From positions 1-64,000 of the forward strand of contig NZ_PVBM01000020.1 of assembly GCF_002968575.1 (NCBI RefSeq): a stretch of DNA of 64,000 bases, written 5' to 3'. Shown one piece after another: positions 39,251 through 47,209 of this stretch. How positions within the stretch are numbered: position 1 is the first letter of the stretch; each line of letters opens with the position of its first letter. Source of the DNA: Neorhizobium huautlense. Its GTDB lineage: Bacteria; Pseudomonadota; Alphaproteobacteria; Rhizobiales; Rhizobiaceae. The notes under the pieces were generated by a model. It was not told the origin of the DNA. It made no database searches and saw only the letters and a list, made by a program, of their open reading frames with translations. The translations under genes were made by a program, and so were the position numbers.

Positions 39251-39999
39251 ACTGCTTGTCCACATGCGCGGCGGAAACGGCGCACGGTTTCCGCCATGCC
39301 ATATTCCAAGGCATCCGCGGTCAATCCGTGGCCGATCGAAACTTCGGCCAGGTGTGGGATCCGCCTCACGAGCGCGGGCAGATTGGCGACCGTCAGATCG
39401 TGGCCGGCGTTGACCCCGAGCCCTTCGCTCAATGCCGCGTCCGCAGTACGCCCGAGCATTTCAAGGATCTCTGCGCCGCGCTGCGGGTCATCGAAGCAGC
39501 CGCCGTAAGGGCCGGTATAAAGCTCGATGCGATCCGCTCCCGTCGCCTTCGCCAGCTTGATCGCCTCCACGTCTCCATCGCCATCGGCAAATAGCGAAAC
39601 CCGCATGCCTTTCCTCTTGAGGCGCGCGACAATCGGCTTCAGCATTTCACCGGTGGCACGGAAGTCAAACCCGTGGTCCGACGTCGCCTGGCTCGGATCG
39701 TCCGGCACCAAGGTCACCTGTTGCGGTTCGGTCTTCTCGCAGAGCGCCAGAAAGTCTTCGCTGGGATAACCTTCGATGTTGAATTCCGCCGTCGGGAATT
39801 CGTCGTCGATCAAAGCGCGGATTACCGGCAGGTCGGAAAAACGGATGTGCCGTTGATCAGGACGCGGATGCACGGTCAGCCCGGCCGCTCCCGCCTGAAG
39901 CGCAATCCGCCCCAGTCCCTCGACGCTTGGCCAGGGAAGGTCCCGGCGGTTGCGCAACATGGCGACGGCGTTGAGATTTACGGAGAGCTTGGTCGGCAT
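39247..39999 (-). CDS. pdxJ: Pyridoxine 5'-phosphate synthase
   Basis: Condenses 1-deoxyxylulose-5-phosphate with 3-amino-2-oxopropyl phosphate to pyridoxine phosphate, the ring-closing step of the DXP-dependent vitamin B6 route. The 250 residues form one TIM barrel: [22 protein letters not shown] at the start, [18 protein letters not shown] near residue 40 (phosphate site), then SLFADGD and ELYTGPY, and [12 protein letters not shown] near 200. All expected segments are present. The stop overlaps the convergent MarR-GNAT gene by four bases, and the start faces the unusual palindrome-rich gap at 40000-40332. Confidence 0.97.
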   Translation of the reverse strand: MPTKLSVNLNAVAMLRNRRDLPWPSVEGLGRIALQAGAAGLTVHPRPDQRHIRFSDLPVIRALIDDEFPTAEFNIEGYPSEDFLALCEKTEPQQVTLVPDDPSQATSDHGFDFRATGEMLKPIVARLKRKGMRVSLFADGDGDVEAIKLAKATGADRIELYTGPYGGCFDDPQRGAEILEMLGRTADAALSEGLGVNAGHDLTVANLPALVRRIPHLAEVSIGHGLTADALEYGMAETVRRFRRACGQAV

Positions 40000-40129
40000 G
40001 GCAATATCCGTTTTTCAGAGGAGGTGCCGAGCTTTTAGGGCATGGATCGCGCAAACGCCACCGGCTTTGAGGAATTACACCTATAAAGAGTTTTCATCGA
40101 CGAGAATCCACGTGGCTTGAGGGGCTATC

Positions 40130-40154
40130 ATTTTCGAAAATTTTACATAATGTA
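40130..40154. promoter_or_regulatory. Two adjacent AT-rich palindromes, operator-like
   Basis: ATTTTCGAAAAT (40130-40141) is a perfect 12-base palindrome and TACATAATGTA (40144-40154) a near-perfect 11-base one, placed side by side between divergent pdxJ and the MerR-LuxR hybrid gene. MerR regulators bind such sites between promoter elements, so this may be an operator, but it is 180 bases from the gene start. Confidence 0.4.
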
Positions 40155-40156
40155 TT

Positions 40157-40223
40157 GCTAACAGAATTCGCCGGCCGGACCGAAGGCGGCGGGATACAGG
40201 GCTTGCCGGCGAATTCTGTTAGC
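40157..40223. repeat. 19-bp perfect inverted repeat in the pdxJ/MerR gap
   Basis: GCTAACAGAATTCGCCGGC (40157-40175) and its exact complement (40205-40223) flank a 29-base spacer. Each arm holds GAATTC. No T-run follows on either strand, so it is not a standard terminator. It could be a cruciform-forming regulatory site or a copy of a dispersed palindromic intergenic element of the kind known in rhizobia. The rest of the 333-base gap (40000-40332) contains no gene I can support. Confidence 0.8.
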
Positions 40224-40332
40224 CAATCATATCGGGTCCGCGTTTTCAGTACCGAGCGCTCAACCGAAGACGCGCCATACTCGTGCAACTCTGGGGTGAG
40301 CTGTAGATAGACGCCATTCGCAGGGAGGCCCG

Positions 40333-41019
40333 ATGCGAAGCGACGCCAGATACCCGACAGCCGGACTCAATGCAGTGACAGCCGGTGGACAGACCAAGTT
40401 TCTTCCCCAGGTTTCCTTGCCCTTCGAATTACCGGAGGAACCGCTGGCGATTGCCGAGATGGCAGACCTCTTCGGCGTCACCCATCGCACCTTGCACTTT
40501 TACGAGGAAAAGGGACTGATCACCGCCGAACGGTCAGGCACCATGCGGGTCTATGGCAGCGAACATATCCAGCGCATGGCGGTGATCAATGCCTGCCGGG
40601 AGATCGGCATGTCGGTCGCGGTGATCCAGGAACTGATGGATGAACTGGCCGGCGCAGCCTCCCAGGCGGAAGCGGACGATCTGTTCCAGAACATGCTGTC
40701 GCGGCGCAAGCGAGAGTTGACCGCTGACATATCCAATATCCGCCGGCAGATGCAGCAGATCGAAAGCCTTCTTTCGACGGAAGATGAGGATGGCACGAGT
40801 GAGGCGGCGCGCCCCATGTCGCTGGTCTTGTCCGACATCGAGAAACGATGTCTGGCGCTGATGGCCGAAGGTTATTCCGCACCACGCCTTGCACGCACCC
40901 TCGATCTGCCATTCGAAGAACTCCGCGAGATGGAAGACGGCATCATCCGGAAATTTCAGGCCACCAACCGTTTCCAGGCTGTCGCGAAGGCGCTGCTGCT
41001 TGGCATGGTGCCGAATTGA
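40333..41019 (+). CDS. MerR-type regulator with LuxR-like C-terminal domain
   Basis: A 228-residue regulator of mixed design. After about 37 unassigned residues comes a MerR helix-turn-helix and wing (PLAIAEMADLFGVTHRTLHFYEEKGLI, then MRVYGSEHIQRMAVINACREIGMSV), a coiled-coil helix with many charged residues (residues about 115-155), then a region that reads as a LuxR/GerE helix-turn-helix (LSDIEKRCLALMAEGYSAPRLARTLDLP, ending NRFQAVAKALLLGMV). Two DNA-binding-type domains in one chain are unusual. No effector-binding cysteines are seen. GGGAGG precedes the ATG by five bases. Its stop abuts that of the convergent helicase gene. Confidence 0.85.
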   Translation: MRSDARYPTAGLNAVTAGGQTKFLPQVSLPFELPEEPLAIAEMADLFGVTHRTLHFYEEKGLITAERSGTMRVYGSEHIQRMAVINACREIGMSVAVIQELMDELAGAASQAEADDLFQNMLSRRKRELTADISNIRRQMQQIESLLSTEDEDGTSEAARPMSLVLSDIEKRCLALMAEGYSAPRLARTLDLPFEELREMEDGIIRKFQATNRFQAVAKALLLGMVPN

Positions 41020-42144
41020 TCAGCGCACAATGGTCAATGTCTCGGCCGCACGGGTGATCGCGGTATAGAGCCAGCGCTCGCGCGTATCGCGAAAGGCAAA
41101 GCTCTCGTCGAACAGCACGACATTGTTCCATTGAGAGCCCTGCGCCTTGTGAACCGTCAGAGCGTAGCCGTAGTCGAACTCGTCGTAGCGCTTGCGTGTC
41201 GACCAGGGGATTTCCTCGTCGCTTTCGAACGCCTGCTTGAGGAGTTTGATCTTCGCCGCACCGCGATCCATGTCGTCGTCTTCGGGCCGGATCATGAGAT
41301 TGATCCCGGGTTTTACGGTCTCCCGGGAGGAGCTCATCACCTGCCAGAGCGAACCGTTGAGCAAGCCCTTCACCTGATCGTTGCGCAGGCAGACCAGCTT
41401 GTCGCCGGATTGGGGGTAGTCTGCCGTAAAGCCCTTCAGCTCCCGGAGCCTTTGGTTGTAGCGCTTGCGGGTCTTGTTGGTGCCGACCAATACCTGGTCC
41501 GCCTCCAGCACCAGCGGCTGGGTCACCTCGTCGCGTGAGATTACTTTCGCCGTCCCGTAGTCGCCATACATGATCTCCTTGCCTTCGCGAACATTCATGG
41601 CGAGCTGGATGATCGGGTTGTCGCGAGCCTGACGGTGGATATCGGTGAGCAGATAATCCGGCTCCTGCTCGGTGAAGAAACCGCCCCCTGAAACCGGCGG
41701 CAGCTGGCCTGGGTCGCCGAGCACCAGGATCGGCGTACCGAAGCTCATCAAATCCTTGCCCAAAGCCTCGTCCACCATCGAGCATTCGTCGATGATGATC
41801 AGTGCAGCCTTGGCGACCGGGCTCTGGCGATTGATCGAAAACATCGGCGCGATCGACGTCTTGCCGGTTTCCTCGTCCTCCACGGCCTCCTCGCCGCGCG
41901 GGCGGTAGATCAACGAATGGATGGTCTTTGCATTCCGCGCACCCTTCGAACGCAGCACCTGAGCGGCCTTGCCGGTGAAGGCGGCGAACAGAACGTCACC
42001 ATCGACATTTTCGGCAAAATGCTTGGCGAGTGTCGTCTTGCCTGTGCCGGCATAACCGAACAGCCGGAAAATCTGGCTACGGCCGTCCTTCAGCCAGCGT
42101 GAAACGGCTTTGAGAGCCTCGTCCTGTTGCGGTGCAAATTGCAT
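41020..42144 (-). CDS. RecD/Dda-like superfamily 1 DNA helicase
   Basis: A 374-residue single-motor helicase: Walker A GYAGTGKT (residues 30-37), motif Ia FAAFTGKAAQVLR, motif II IIIDECSMV, motif III LVLGDPGQLPPV and the C-terminal UvrD_C_2 motif YALTVHKAQGSQWNNVVLF with TAITRAAETL. It resembles RecD2 or phage Dda helicases stripped of N-terminal domains. RecB or RecC partners are not nearby. Likely a stand-alone helicase in repair or recombination, the exact role being unknown. I use the ATG at 42144 because residues upstream (to 42180) look non-homologous. No clear ribosome site is seen. Confidence 0.9.
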   Translation of the reverse strand: MQFAPQQDEALKAVSRWLKDGRSQIFRLFGYAGTGKTTLAKHFAENVDGDVLFAAFTGKAAQVLRSKGARNAKTIHSLIYRPRGEEAVEDEETGKTSIAPMFSINRQSPVAKAALIIIDECSMVDEALGKDLMSFGTPILVLGDPGQLPPVSGGGFFTEQEPDYLLTDIHRQARDNPIIQLAMNVREGKEIMYGDYGTAKVISRDEVTQPLVLEADQVLVGTNKTRKRYNQRLRELKGFTADYPQSGDKLVCLRNDQVKGLLNGSLWQVMSSSRETVKPGINLMIRPEDDDMDRGAAKIKLLKQAFESDEEIPWSTRKRYDEFDYGYALTVHKAQGSQWNNVVLFDESFAFRDTRERWLYTAITRAAETLTIVR

Positions 42145-42274
42145 GGGCGCGACTTGGCAGGATTCGAGGAGGAATCGCAACAGAAAAAGAACGAAAGTAG
42201 ATCAAGCTGAGACGAAGACGTTCAACTGCTAGCAGATACATGCCGCGTAGACGGAAAATTCCGAGCCTGGGCCT

Positions 42275-42646
42275 TCACCGCAGCGGGTCGTTCTCAAGCT
42301 CAATCGGTCGGCCATGGGGTGTCGCTTCCGCCGCCCGCTGCCAGCTTTTCTGGAGAGAAAGAATGGCATCGGCGTCCGCAATGCCTTTATCGACCAGAAG
42401 ACCGGACAGCGCGGTCACCCAGCAGTTGAAATAGTCGCTGCCGTCCTCGGCGCGGCCGGGCTTGTGCACCTCTGTGGAAAGCGCCTCCGCCCATTCGCTC
42501 CAGGTAAAGACACCCCTCTCGTGCAGATGCACGGTCATTGCGAAGGCTTCCGCGGCCCAGGGTTCGGGAAAGGTCGGATCTCCTTCCGGAGACTTCGGCA
42601 AACCGGGTGAACGCGCAAGCGGCGACGGAATTTTACAGGCGCTCAA
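42275..42646 (-). CDS. Nitrile hydratase accessory (metallochaperone) protein
   Basis: A 123-residue protein of the nitrile hydratase accessory/activator family, which delivers metal and drives subunit maturation. Matching segments are PTFPEPWAAEAFAMTVHLHERGVFTWSEWAEAL and YFNCWVTALSGLLVDKGI, which mirror the N-terminal part of nitrile hydratase beta subunits. The start is a TTG at 42646 with GGGAGAG seven bases upstream, inside the end of the beta gene (14-base overlap). No ATG occurs before residue 37. It is the last gene of the operon LysE-alpha-beta-accessory. Confidence 0.87.
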   Translation of the reverse strand: MSACKIPSPLARSPGLPKSPEGDPTFPEPWAAEAFAMTVHLHERGVFTWSEWAEALSTEVHKPGRAEDGSDYFNCWVTALSGLLVDKGIADADAILSLQKSWQRAAEATPHGRPIELENDPLR

Positions 42647-43292
42647 GGTAACTCTCCCAGGCGTCGACCGAGATGGTCAATGTCGGATCGGCGCCCTCGC
42701 CCCAGATCTCGCCAGCGCCGAAGACGACCGTATAGACCCATTGCGGATTTTCGCCCTTACGGTGAGCATTGTCGTCTGGAAAGACGTAAGAACCCTGCAC
42801 GGCCTCCACGACACCGACCTTGGCGCGGGCGTACCGCGGCAGCCGTGTATGGGTTTTCGGATTGAAATTTTTCGTCCTGACCTTGTCGCCCCGCCGGAAG
42901 AGCGGCTCGGTCTCCACCGGGCGGTCGCAAGGTCCGCCGCGGGCGAGCGCCGCCGGCACCATGTCGGCCTTCAGAATACGCTTCGGCGTTGCCGGCTCCA
43001 TCTGCTTTACGCCTGCGTCGATCTCGCCTCTTGTGGCAAAACCATGCCTTTCGAGCAGCATTTCCAGTCCCCGCGTCCAAATCTCGTAATAGCTGGCGGA
43101 GAGATAATCCGCCGGCGGGATGTTTTCGCGCGCATGGCGGCTTTCGTCGATAGTCCAGGCACCGAAGGCGCCACAGGAGAGCGTAATCCCGAGTGCCCGC
43201 TTTTCCCACTCGGCGTGAAAATAGGGCTCGTCCTTTTCGGGCGCTACGGGGCCGAAGCCCATCTGCCCACCAAGATCATGTGGTCCGTTCAT
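42633..43292 (-). CDS. Nitrile hydratase subunit beta
   Basis: Partner of the alpha subunit in the enzyme that hydrates nitriles to amides. The 219 residues start [16 protein letters not shown], the classic beta-subunit N-terminus, and contain [34 protein letters not shown] and the C-terminal beta-barrel segment [26 protein letters not shown] with [20 protein letters not shown]. The start codon overlaps the alpha stop by four bases (ATGA), so synthesis is coupled. The frame runs on upstream to 43583 but that part is antisense-like. Symbols differ between species, so none is given. Confidence 0.95.
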   Translation of the reverse strand: MNGPHDLGGQMGFGPVAPEKDEPYFHAEWEKRALGITLSCGAFGAWTIDESRHARENIPPADYLSASYYEIWTRGLEMLLERHGFATRGEIDAGVKQMEPATPKRILKADMVPAALARGGPCDRPVETEPLFRRGDKVRTKNFNPKTHTRLPRYARAKVGVVEAVQGSYVFPDDNAHRKGENPQWVYTVVFGAGEIWGEGADPTLTISVDAWESYLERL

Positions 43293-43930
43293 GCCGGCAC
43301 CCCCGCAATCGCCGTGCCGATCATCGCGTCGCGGCTGACGAGTTTCGCAAGCTCCTCCTCGCTCATGTTCTCGGTGCCGTCCGGCCGTTCGGGAATGACG
43401 AGATAGCGAAGTTCGGCGGTCGAATCCCACACCCGTATCTTCTTGTCGTCCGGCAGCGTGAGCCCAAATTCGGCAAGCACGCCGCGCGGATCGATGACCG
43501 CCCGGGATCGATAGGGCGGCGCCTTGTACCAGACGGGCGGAAGGCCAAGCACCGCCCAGGGATAACAGGAGCAGAGCGTGCAAACGACGAGGTTATGCGT
43601 TTCCGGCGTGTTGAACACCGCCCGCATGTGTTCGCCCTGGCGGCCGGCATAGCCCAGACTCGCGATTGCAGCTGTCGCGTCCTCTTTCAGCCACTCGGCG
43701 AATTGCGGATCGCTCCAGGCCTTGGCGACAACGTGAGCGCCATTGCGAGGCCCGACCTTTGTTTCGTAAGTCTCGACGATCACGTCGATCGCCGCCGGGT
43801 CGATCAACCCCTTTTCCGTCAGGACGGTTTCCAGCGCCCTGACCCGCGCCTGCATGTCGCTATAGCGGTTGTCGTGGTGATGATCATGGTGATGGTGATG
43901 ATGGTCTGCAGACATGCCCATTTCTTTCAT
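43289..43930 (-). CDS. Nitrile hydratase subunit alpha, cobalt-type, with His-rich N-terminus
   Basis: Holds the catalytic metal: C117-T-L-C120-S-C122 in [11 protein letters not shown] is the metal-binding loop, and Thr after the first Cys marks cobalt-type enzymes (iron types have Ser). Arg-containing [23 protein letters not shown] follows as usual. The N-terminus has a natural run [11 protein letters not shown], unusual in length and suited to metal binding. I use the ATG at 43930, which overlaps the LysE-type gene's stop as ATGA. Two more in-frame ATGs (43921, 43915) are possible. 213 residues, the usual length. No amidase gene is adjacent. Confidence 0.94.
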   Translation of the reverse strand: MKEMGMSADHHHHHHDHHHDNRYSDMQARVRALETVLTEKGLIDPAAIDVIVETYETKVGPRNGAHVVAKAWSDPQFAEWLKEDATAAIASLGYAGRQGEHMRAVFNTPETHNLVVCTLCSCYPWAVLGLPPVWYKAPPYRSRAVIDPRGVLAEFGLTLPDDKKIRVWDSTAELRYLVIPERPDGTENMSEEELAKLVSRDAMIGTAIAGVPA

Positions 43931-44520
43931 CGCAGCATCGGCCAGAGGCTTGCGACGAGCAAGACGGCCATCGTGATATTGAACCATTTCAGCCGGACCG
44001 GCACGGACAACCACTCCCGCAAGGCGGATCCAAAACCCGCCCAGGTGGATACGCTCGGCACGTTGACGGCTGCAAATGCGAGCCCCACCAGGAGCACGGT
44101 CGGTACGTAATATTCAGGGTTGGTATAGGTCGCCATGGCGGTCACTGCCATGACCCAGGCTTTCGGATTGACCCACTGGAAGGCGGCGGCACCGAAAAAG
44201 GTCATCGGTCGCGCGCCGGTCTTGCCGTCCGAGAGGCTGCGCGAAGTGCCGATCTTCCAGGCGATCCACACCAGGTACAGCCCGCCTGCGAATTTCAACG
44301 TGGTATAGACGACCGGGACGGTCTGCAGCAGCGCCCCGAGCCCCAGCCCGACGGCGATCAGCAGCGAAAGAAAACCGACGCCGATGCCCAGCATGTGCGG
44401 GATCGTTCGCGCAAATCCGAAATTCACACCCGACGCGAAAAGCATCATGTTGTTCGGCCCTGGCGTGATCGAGGTGGTGAAGGCGAACAGGACAAGGGCC
44501 AGAAAGGTTTCCAGCGGCAT
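43927..44520 (-). CDS. LysE/RhtB-family exporter
   Basis: A 197-residue inner-membrane protein with about six hydrophobic helices and the LysE/RhtB signature [20 protein letters not shown] near residues 16-35. Members export amino acids or related small molecules, and the substrate here is unknown. GGGAG lies six bases before the ATG at 44520. Its stop codon overlaps the start of the nitrile hydratase alpha gene (ATGA), so it appears to be the first gene of that operon. A link to export of an amide or amino acid product is speculation. Divergent from the aldo/keto reductase gene. Confidence 0.88.
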   Translation of the reverse strand: MPLETFLALVLFAFTTSITPGPNNMMLFASGVNFGFARTIPHMLGIGVGFLSLLIAVGLGLGALLQTVPVVYTTLKFAGGLYLVWIAWKIGTSRSLSDGKTGARPMTFFGAAAFQWVNPKAWVMAVTAMATYTNPEYYVPTVLLVGLAFAAVNVPSVSTWAGFGSALREWLSVPVRLKWFNITMAVLLVASLWPMLR

Positions 44521-44690
44521 AAGAACTCCCGAGCGCCAATCCGATCCCGTTATCTGCGTCGCCTCCTCTGCGGAAGGCCTTATGCCGTTGATAGGATCGT
44601 TCCGGTCGATCCGCAAGCGGAACTTGGAAGCTTGGGTTAAAGCTATATCTGAATAGCACGAACGCCTGCAATCGATAGGCCGAGGTCCCA

Positions 44691-45533
44691 ATGCCCGATA
44701 TCCCTACAGTCACTCTGCCCTCTGGCGTCTCCGTGCCGGCCCTCGGCCTTGGCACCTGGAACATGGGGGAGGACGTCCGCAAGGCAAGTGCCGAGATCGA
44801 AAGCCTGAAACGCGGCCTCGATCTCGGGATGACCTTGATCGACACCGCCGAAATGTATGCCGAAGGCGGAGCCGAGAAGATCACCGGCGCAGCCATTGCC
44901 GCCCGCCGCGACGAAGTATTCCTGGTCAGCAAGGTCTATCCGTGGAACGCAAGCCGCCAGGGCGTGATCGATGCCTGTGAACGCAGCCTGAAACGGCTGA
45001 GAACCGACCGTCTCGATCTTTATCTTCTGCACTGGCGCGGCGAACATCCGCTTGCCGAAACCGTCGCCGGTTTCGAGGAGCTGCGCCGAGCCGGCAAGAT
45101 CGGCGCCTGGGGCGTCTCGAATTTCGATGTCGCGGATATGGAAGAACTGATGATCGTACCGGAGGGCAAGAATTGCGCCGCCAATCAGGTCCTCTATAAT
45201 CTCTCCCGCCGCGGCGTCGAATATGATCTCCTGCCCTGGTGCCAGCAACGCGAAATCGCCATCATGGCCTATTCGCCGATCGAGCAAGGGCGGCTCGTCC
45301 GCAACGACACCCTGATCCACATTTCCAAGGCCTATCAGGCGACGCCGGCGCAAGTGGCTCTCGCCTTCCTGCTGGAGCGCGAGGGTGTGATCGCCATTCC
45401 CAAATCCGCCAATCCGGATCGGGTTGCCGAAAATGCCGCCGCCGCGGAGCTGGAGATCAGCGACGAGGACTGGGCAGCCCTCGATGCCGCCTTTCCACCG
45501 CCAACGGAAAAAAGACCATTGGCTATGATCTAG
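44691..45533 (+). CDS. Aldo/keto reductase
   Basis: A 280-residue NADPH-dependent reductase of carbonyl compounds. The tetrad is visible: Asp51 and Tyr56 in [10 protein letters not shown], Lys81 in LVSKVYPWN and His114 in LLHWRG. The C-terminal cofactor-binding segment is [16 protein letters not shown]. It is of the prokaryotic YeaE/2,5-diketogluconate-reductase-like group. The natural substrate cannot be read from the sequence. GAGGT lies five bases before the ATG. It is divergent from the LysE gene and convergent with the KpsC-like gene (6 bases between stops). Confidence 0.92.
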   Translation: MPDIPTVTLPSGVSVPALGLGTWNMGEDVRKASAEIESLKRGLDLGMTLIDTAEMYAEGGAEKITGAAIAARRDEVFLVSKVYPWNASRQGVIDACERSLKRLRTDRLDLYLLHWRGEHPLAETVAGFEELRRAGKIGAWGVSNFDVADMEELMIVPEGKNCAANQVLYNLSRRGVEYDLLPWCQQREIAIMAYSPIEQGRLVRNDTLIHISKAYQATPAQVALAFLLEREGVIAIPKSANPDRVAENAAAAELEISDEDWAALDAAFPPPTEKRPLAMI

Positions 45534-45539
45534 ACGTTC

Positions 45540-46592
45540 TCAGTCCAGATCGAGCGCCTTCCGCCCGGCGGCCAACGCATCCACCGCCCGGAAGACGTCG
45601 ATCTCTGCCCATGTCCGTGTGTCGCGGTAGCTGGGATAGAGCGCGAAGGTCGCGGCGACCAGTTGATCAACCGTCGGCCGCGCCTGCCGGCGCGGCACCA
45701 TTGCCTTCGAAAACCGGCTTAGCCTGTCCTCTGTCAGTCCCCAGCCGGAGTAGAAGGGCGCGCCATAACAACGCACAGGCAGACCGCGTAGCAAGGCGTC
45801 CAGCCCGAACTGGCTGGAAACGGTCCAGACCTCGTCCACTGCCGCCAGTATGGAAGACACCGAGACCGCATCCGAGAGCAGGATCACGCCCGGCGTCCGG
45901 GCTGCTTTTTCCGTCAGATAGCCCTTGCGGAAACCGGCCATCACATCCGGATGCGTGCGCACCACGCATTGAGCGCCGCTTGCCACGGCATCATCGAGCA
46001 TCCGTGCGAAGCTTTCCGGCGAGCCGCCGGACATCGGAACGGAAACGTCGCCGAACACCTGGTCCACCAAGAGAATACGACGCTTCGTCGTCCGCTCCAG
46101 TTTAAGCTCCCGATGCGGCAGGTTGTTGTATTTCGAGAGCCTGTTTTCCACGAGCGCGTTGCGGATATCCGACCCAAGCGCTCCCACATCCATCTGCGCC
46201 GAACCCGCGATCAATTGCTCCAGGCGAGACGCCCTGGAAGCATCCACCGGCATGCCCAGATCGTCGACAGCGATGGAAATCGGCAAGGTATTCTCCTTGC
46301 CTAGTCCCACGGAGCGAATGTACCCATCTTCGAGATACCAATATGGCAGCCTGCGGACCCAGGCTATGCGGCGCGCCAGCTTGGCGGTGGATCGTCCACC
46401 CCAGAACACGATACCCCTGATCCCCGGAGTAAATGCAGACTCCAATTTCTGCAAGCTGAAATAGTGCTTCAGCCATGGAGCAGATCGCGTCACATAATGG
46501 GTGGCGCCGAGGCGCATGCCGACAGGAGGGTACCAATCTTTCATGAAGTCGATCCCGACCCTCTCCCCGAACATTCCTGAACGGCTGCTCAC
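45540..46592 (-). CDS. KpsC-like capsule polysaccharide protein (beta-Kdo transferase family)
   Basis: A 350-residue protein of the Capsule_synth family that includes KpsC and KpsS. Those enzymes add beta-Kdo residues that form the lipid linker of group 2 capsules. Family landmarks are YWYLEDGYIRSVGLG near residue 85, RRILLVDQVFGDVS, VVRTHPDV, VSSQFGLDALL near 270 and FYSGWGLTEDR. It is one catalytic module, roughly half of a full KpsC. The GTG start overlaps the ilvH stop (GTGA). An ATG at 46574 is the alternative. No other capsule gene is in the window, and its coupling to a branched-chain amino acid operon is odd. Confidence 0.82.
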   Translation of the reverse strand: MSSRSGMFGERVGIDFMKDWYPPVGMRLGATHYVTRSAPWLKHYFSLQKLESAFTPGIRGIVFWGGRSTAKLARRIAWVRRLPYWYLEDGYIRSVGLGKENTLPISIAVDDLGMPVDASRASRLEQLIAGSAQMDVGALGSDIRNALVENRLSKYNNLPHRELKLERTTKRRILLVDQVFGDVSVPMSGGSPESFARMLDDAVASGAQCVVRTHPDVMAGFRKGYLTEKAARTPGVILLSDAVSVSSILAAVDEVWTVSSQFGLDALLRGLPVRCYGAPFYSGWGLTEDRLSRFSKAMVPRRQARPTVDQLVAATFALYPSYRDTRTWAEIDVFRAVDALAAGRKALDLD

Positions 46593-47161
46593 ATTCCCTG
46601 GGGACCGCGGTTCATAGCGGCAATGCCGGTACGGCAGACCTCGACCAGGCCGAGCGGCTTCATGACCGCGACGAACTGATCGATCTTGGAGGACTTGCCG
46701 GTGATCTCGAGGATGAAATGCTCGACCGTGGCATCGACCACCTTGGCGTGGAAGGCGTCCGCGAGCCGCAAGGCCTCGGCGCGATGCTCTCCCCGCCCGA
46801 CGACCTTGACCAGGGCGACCTCGCGCTCGATCGGCCGCTCCTGACCGAGTTCGCGAGCGCGCACGGTCAGATCGACGACGCGATGGACCGGCACGATCCG
46901 TTCCAGCTGTGCCTTGATCTGCTCCAGAACCGTCGGCGTGCCGCGCGTCACGATGGTGATGCGGGAAAGATGGGCCTCGTGTTCAGTTTCCGAAACCGTG
47001 AGGCTTTCGATATTGTAGCCGCGCCCGGAGAAAAGCCCGATCACCCGGGCAAGCACTCCCGGCTCATTGTTGACGAGAACGGAGAGCGTGTGGCTCTCCG
47101 CCTTAGCCGTTTCCGGCGCAATGAAATAGGCAGATCCGGTCGGTTGCTGATGCGCATTCAT
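46589..47161 (-). CDS. ilvH: Acetolactate synthase small (regulatory) subunit
   Basis: Regulatory subunit that activates the catalytic subunit and makes it valine-sensitive. The 190 residues begin with a short extension, then the ACT domain (SHTLSVLVNNEPGVLARVIGLFSGRGYNIESLTVSET, residues about 23-60), where valine binds in homologues, and a C-terminal ACT-like domain (RAEALRLADAFHAKVVDATVEHFILEITG). It follows ilvB by 48 bases in the same operon and overlaps the next gene, a KpsC-like protein. Expression should follow the attenuator before ilvB. Confidence 0.97.
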   Translation of the reverse strand: MNAHQQPTGSAYFIAPETAKAESHTLSVLVNNEPGVLARVIGLFSGRGYNIESLTVSETEHEAHLSRITIVTRGTPTVLEQIKAQLERIVPVHRVVDLTVRARELGQERPIEREVALVKVVGRGEHRAEALRLADAFHAKVVDATVEHFILEITGKSSKIDQFVAVMKPLGLVEVCRTGIAAMNRGPQGM

Positions 47162-47209
47162 GGTATTGGGTCCGTTTCTCAGAATTCAGTTTAAGGTTCG
47201 CAGCTCGCT

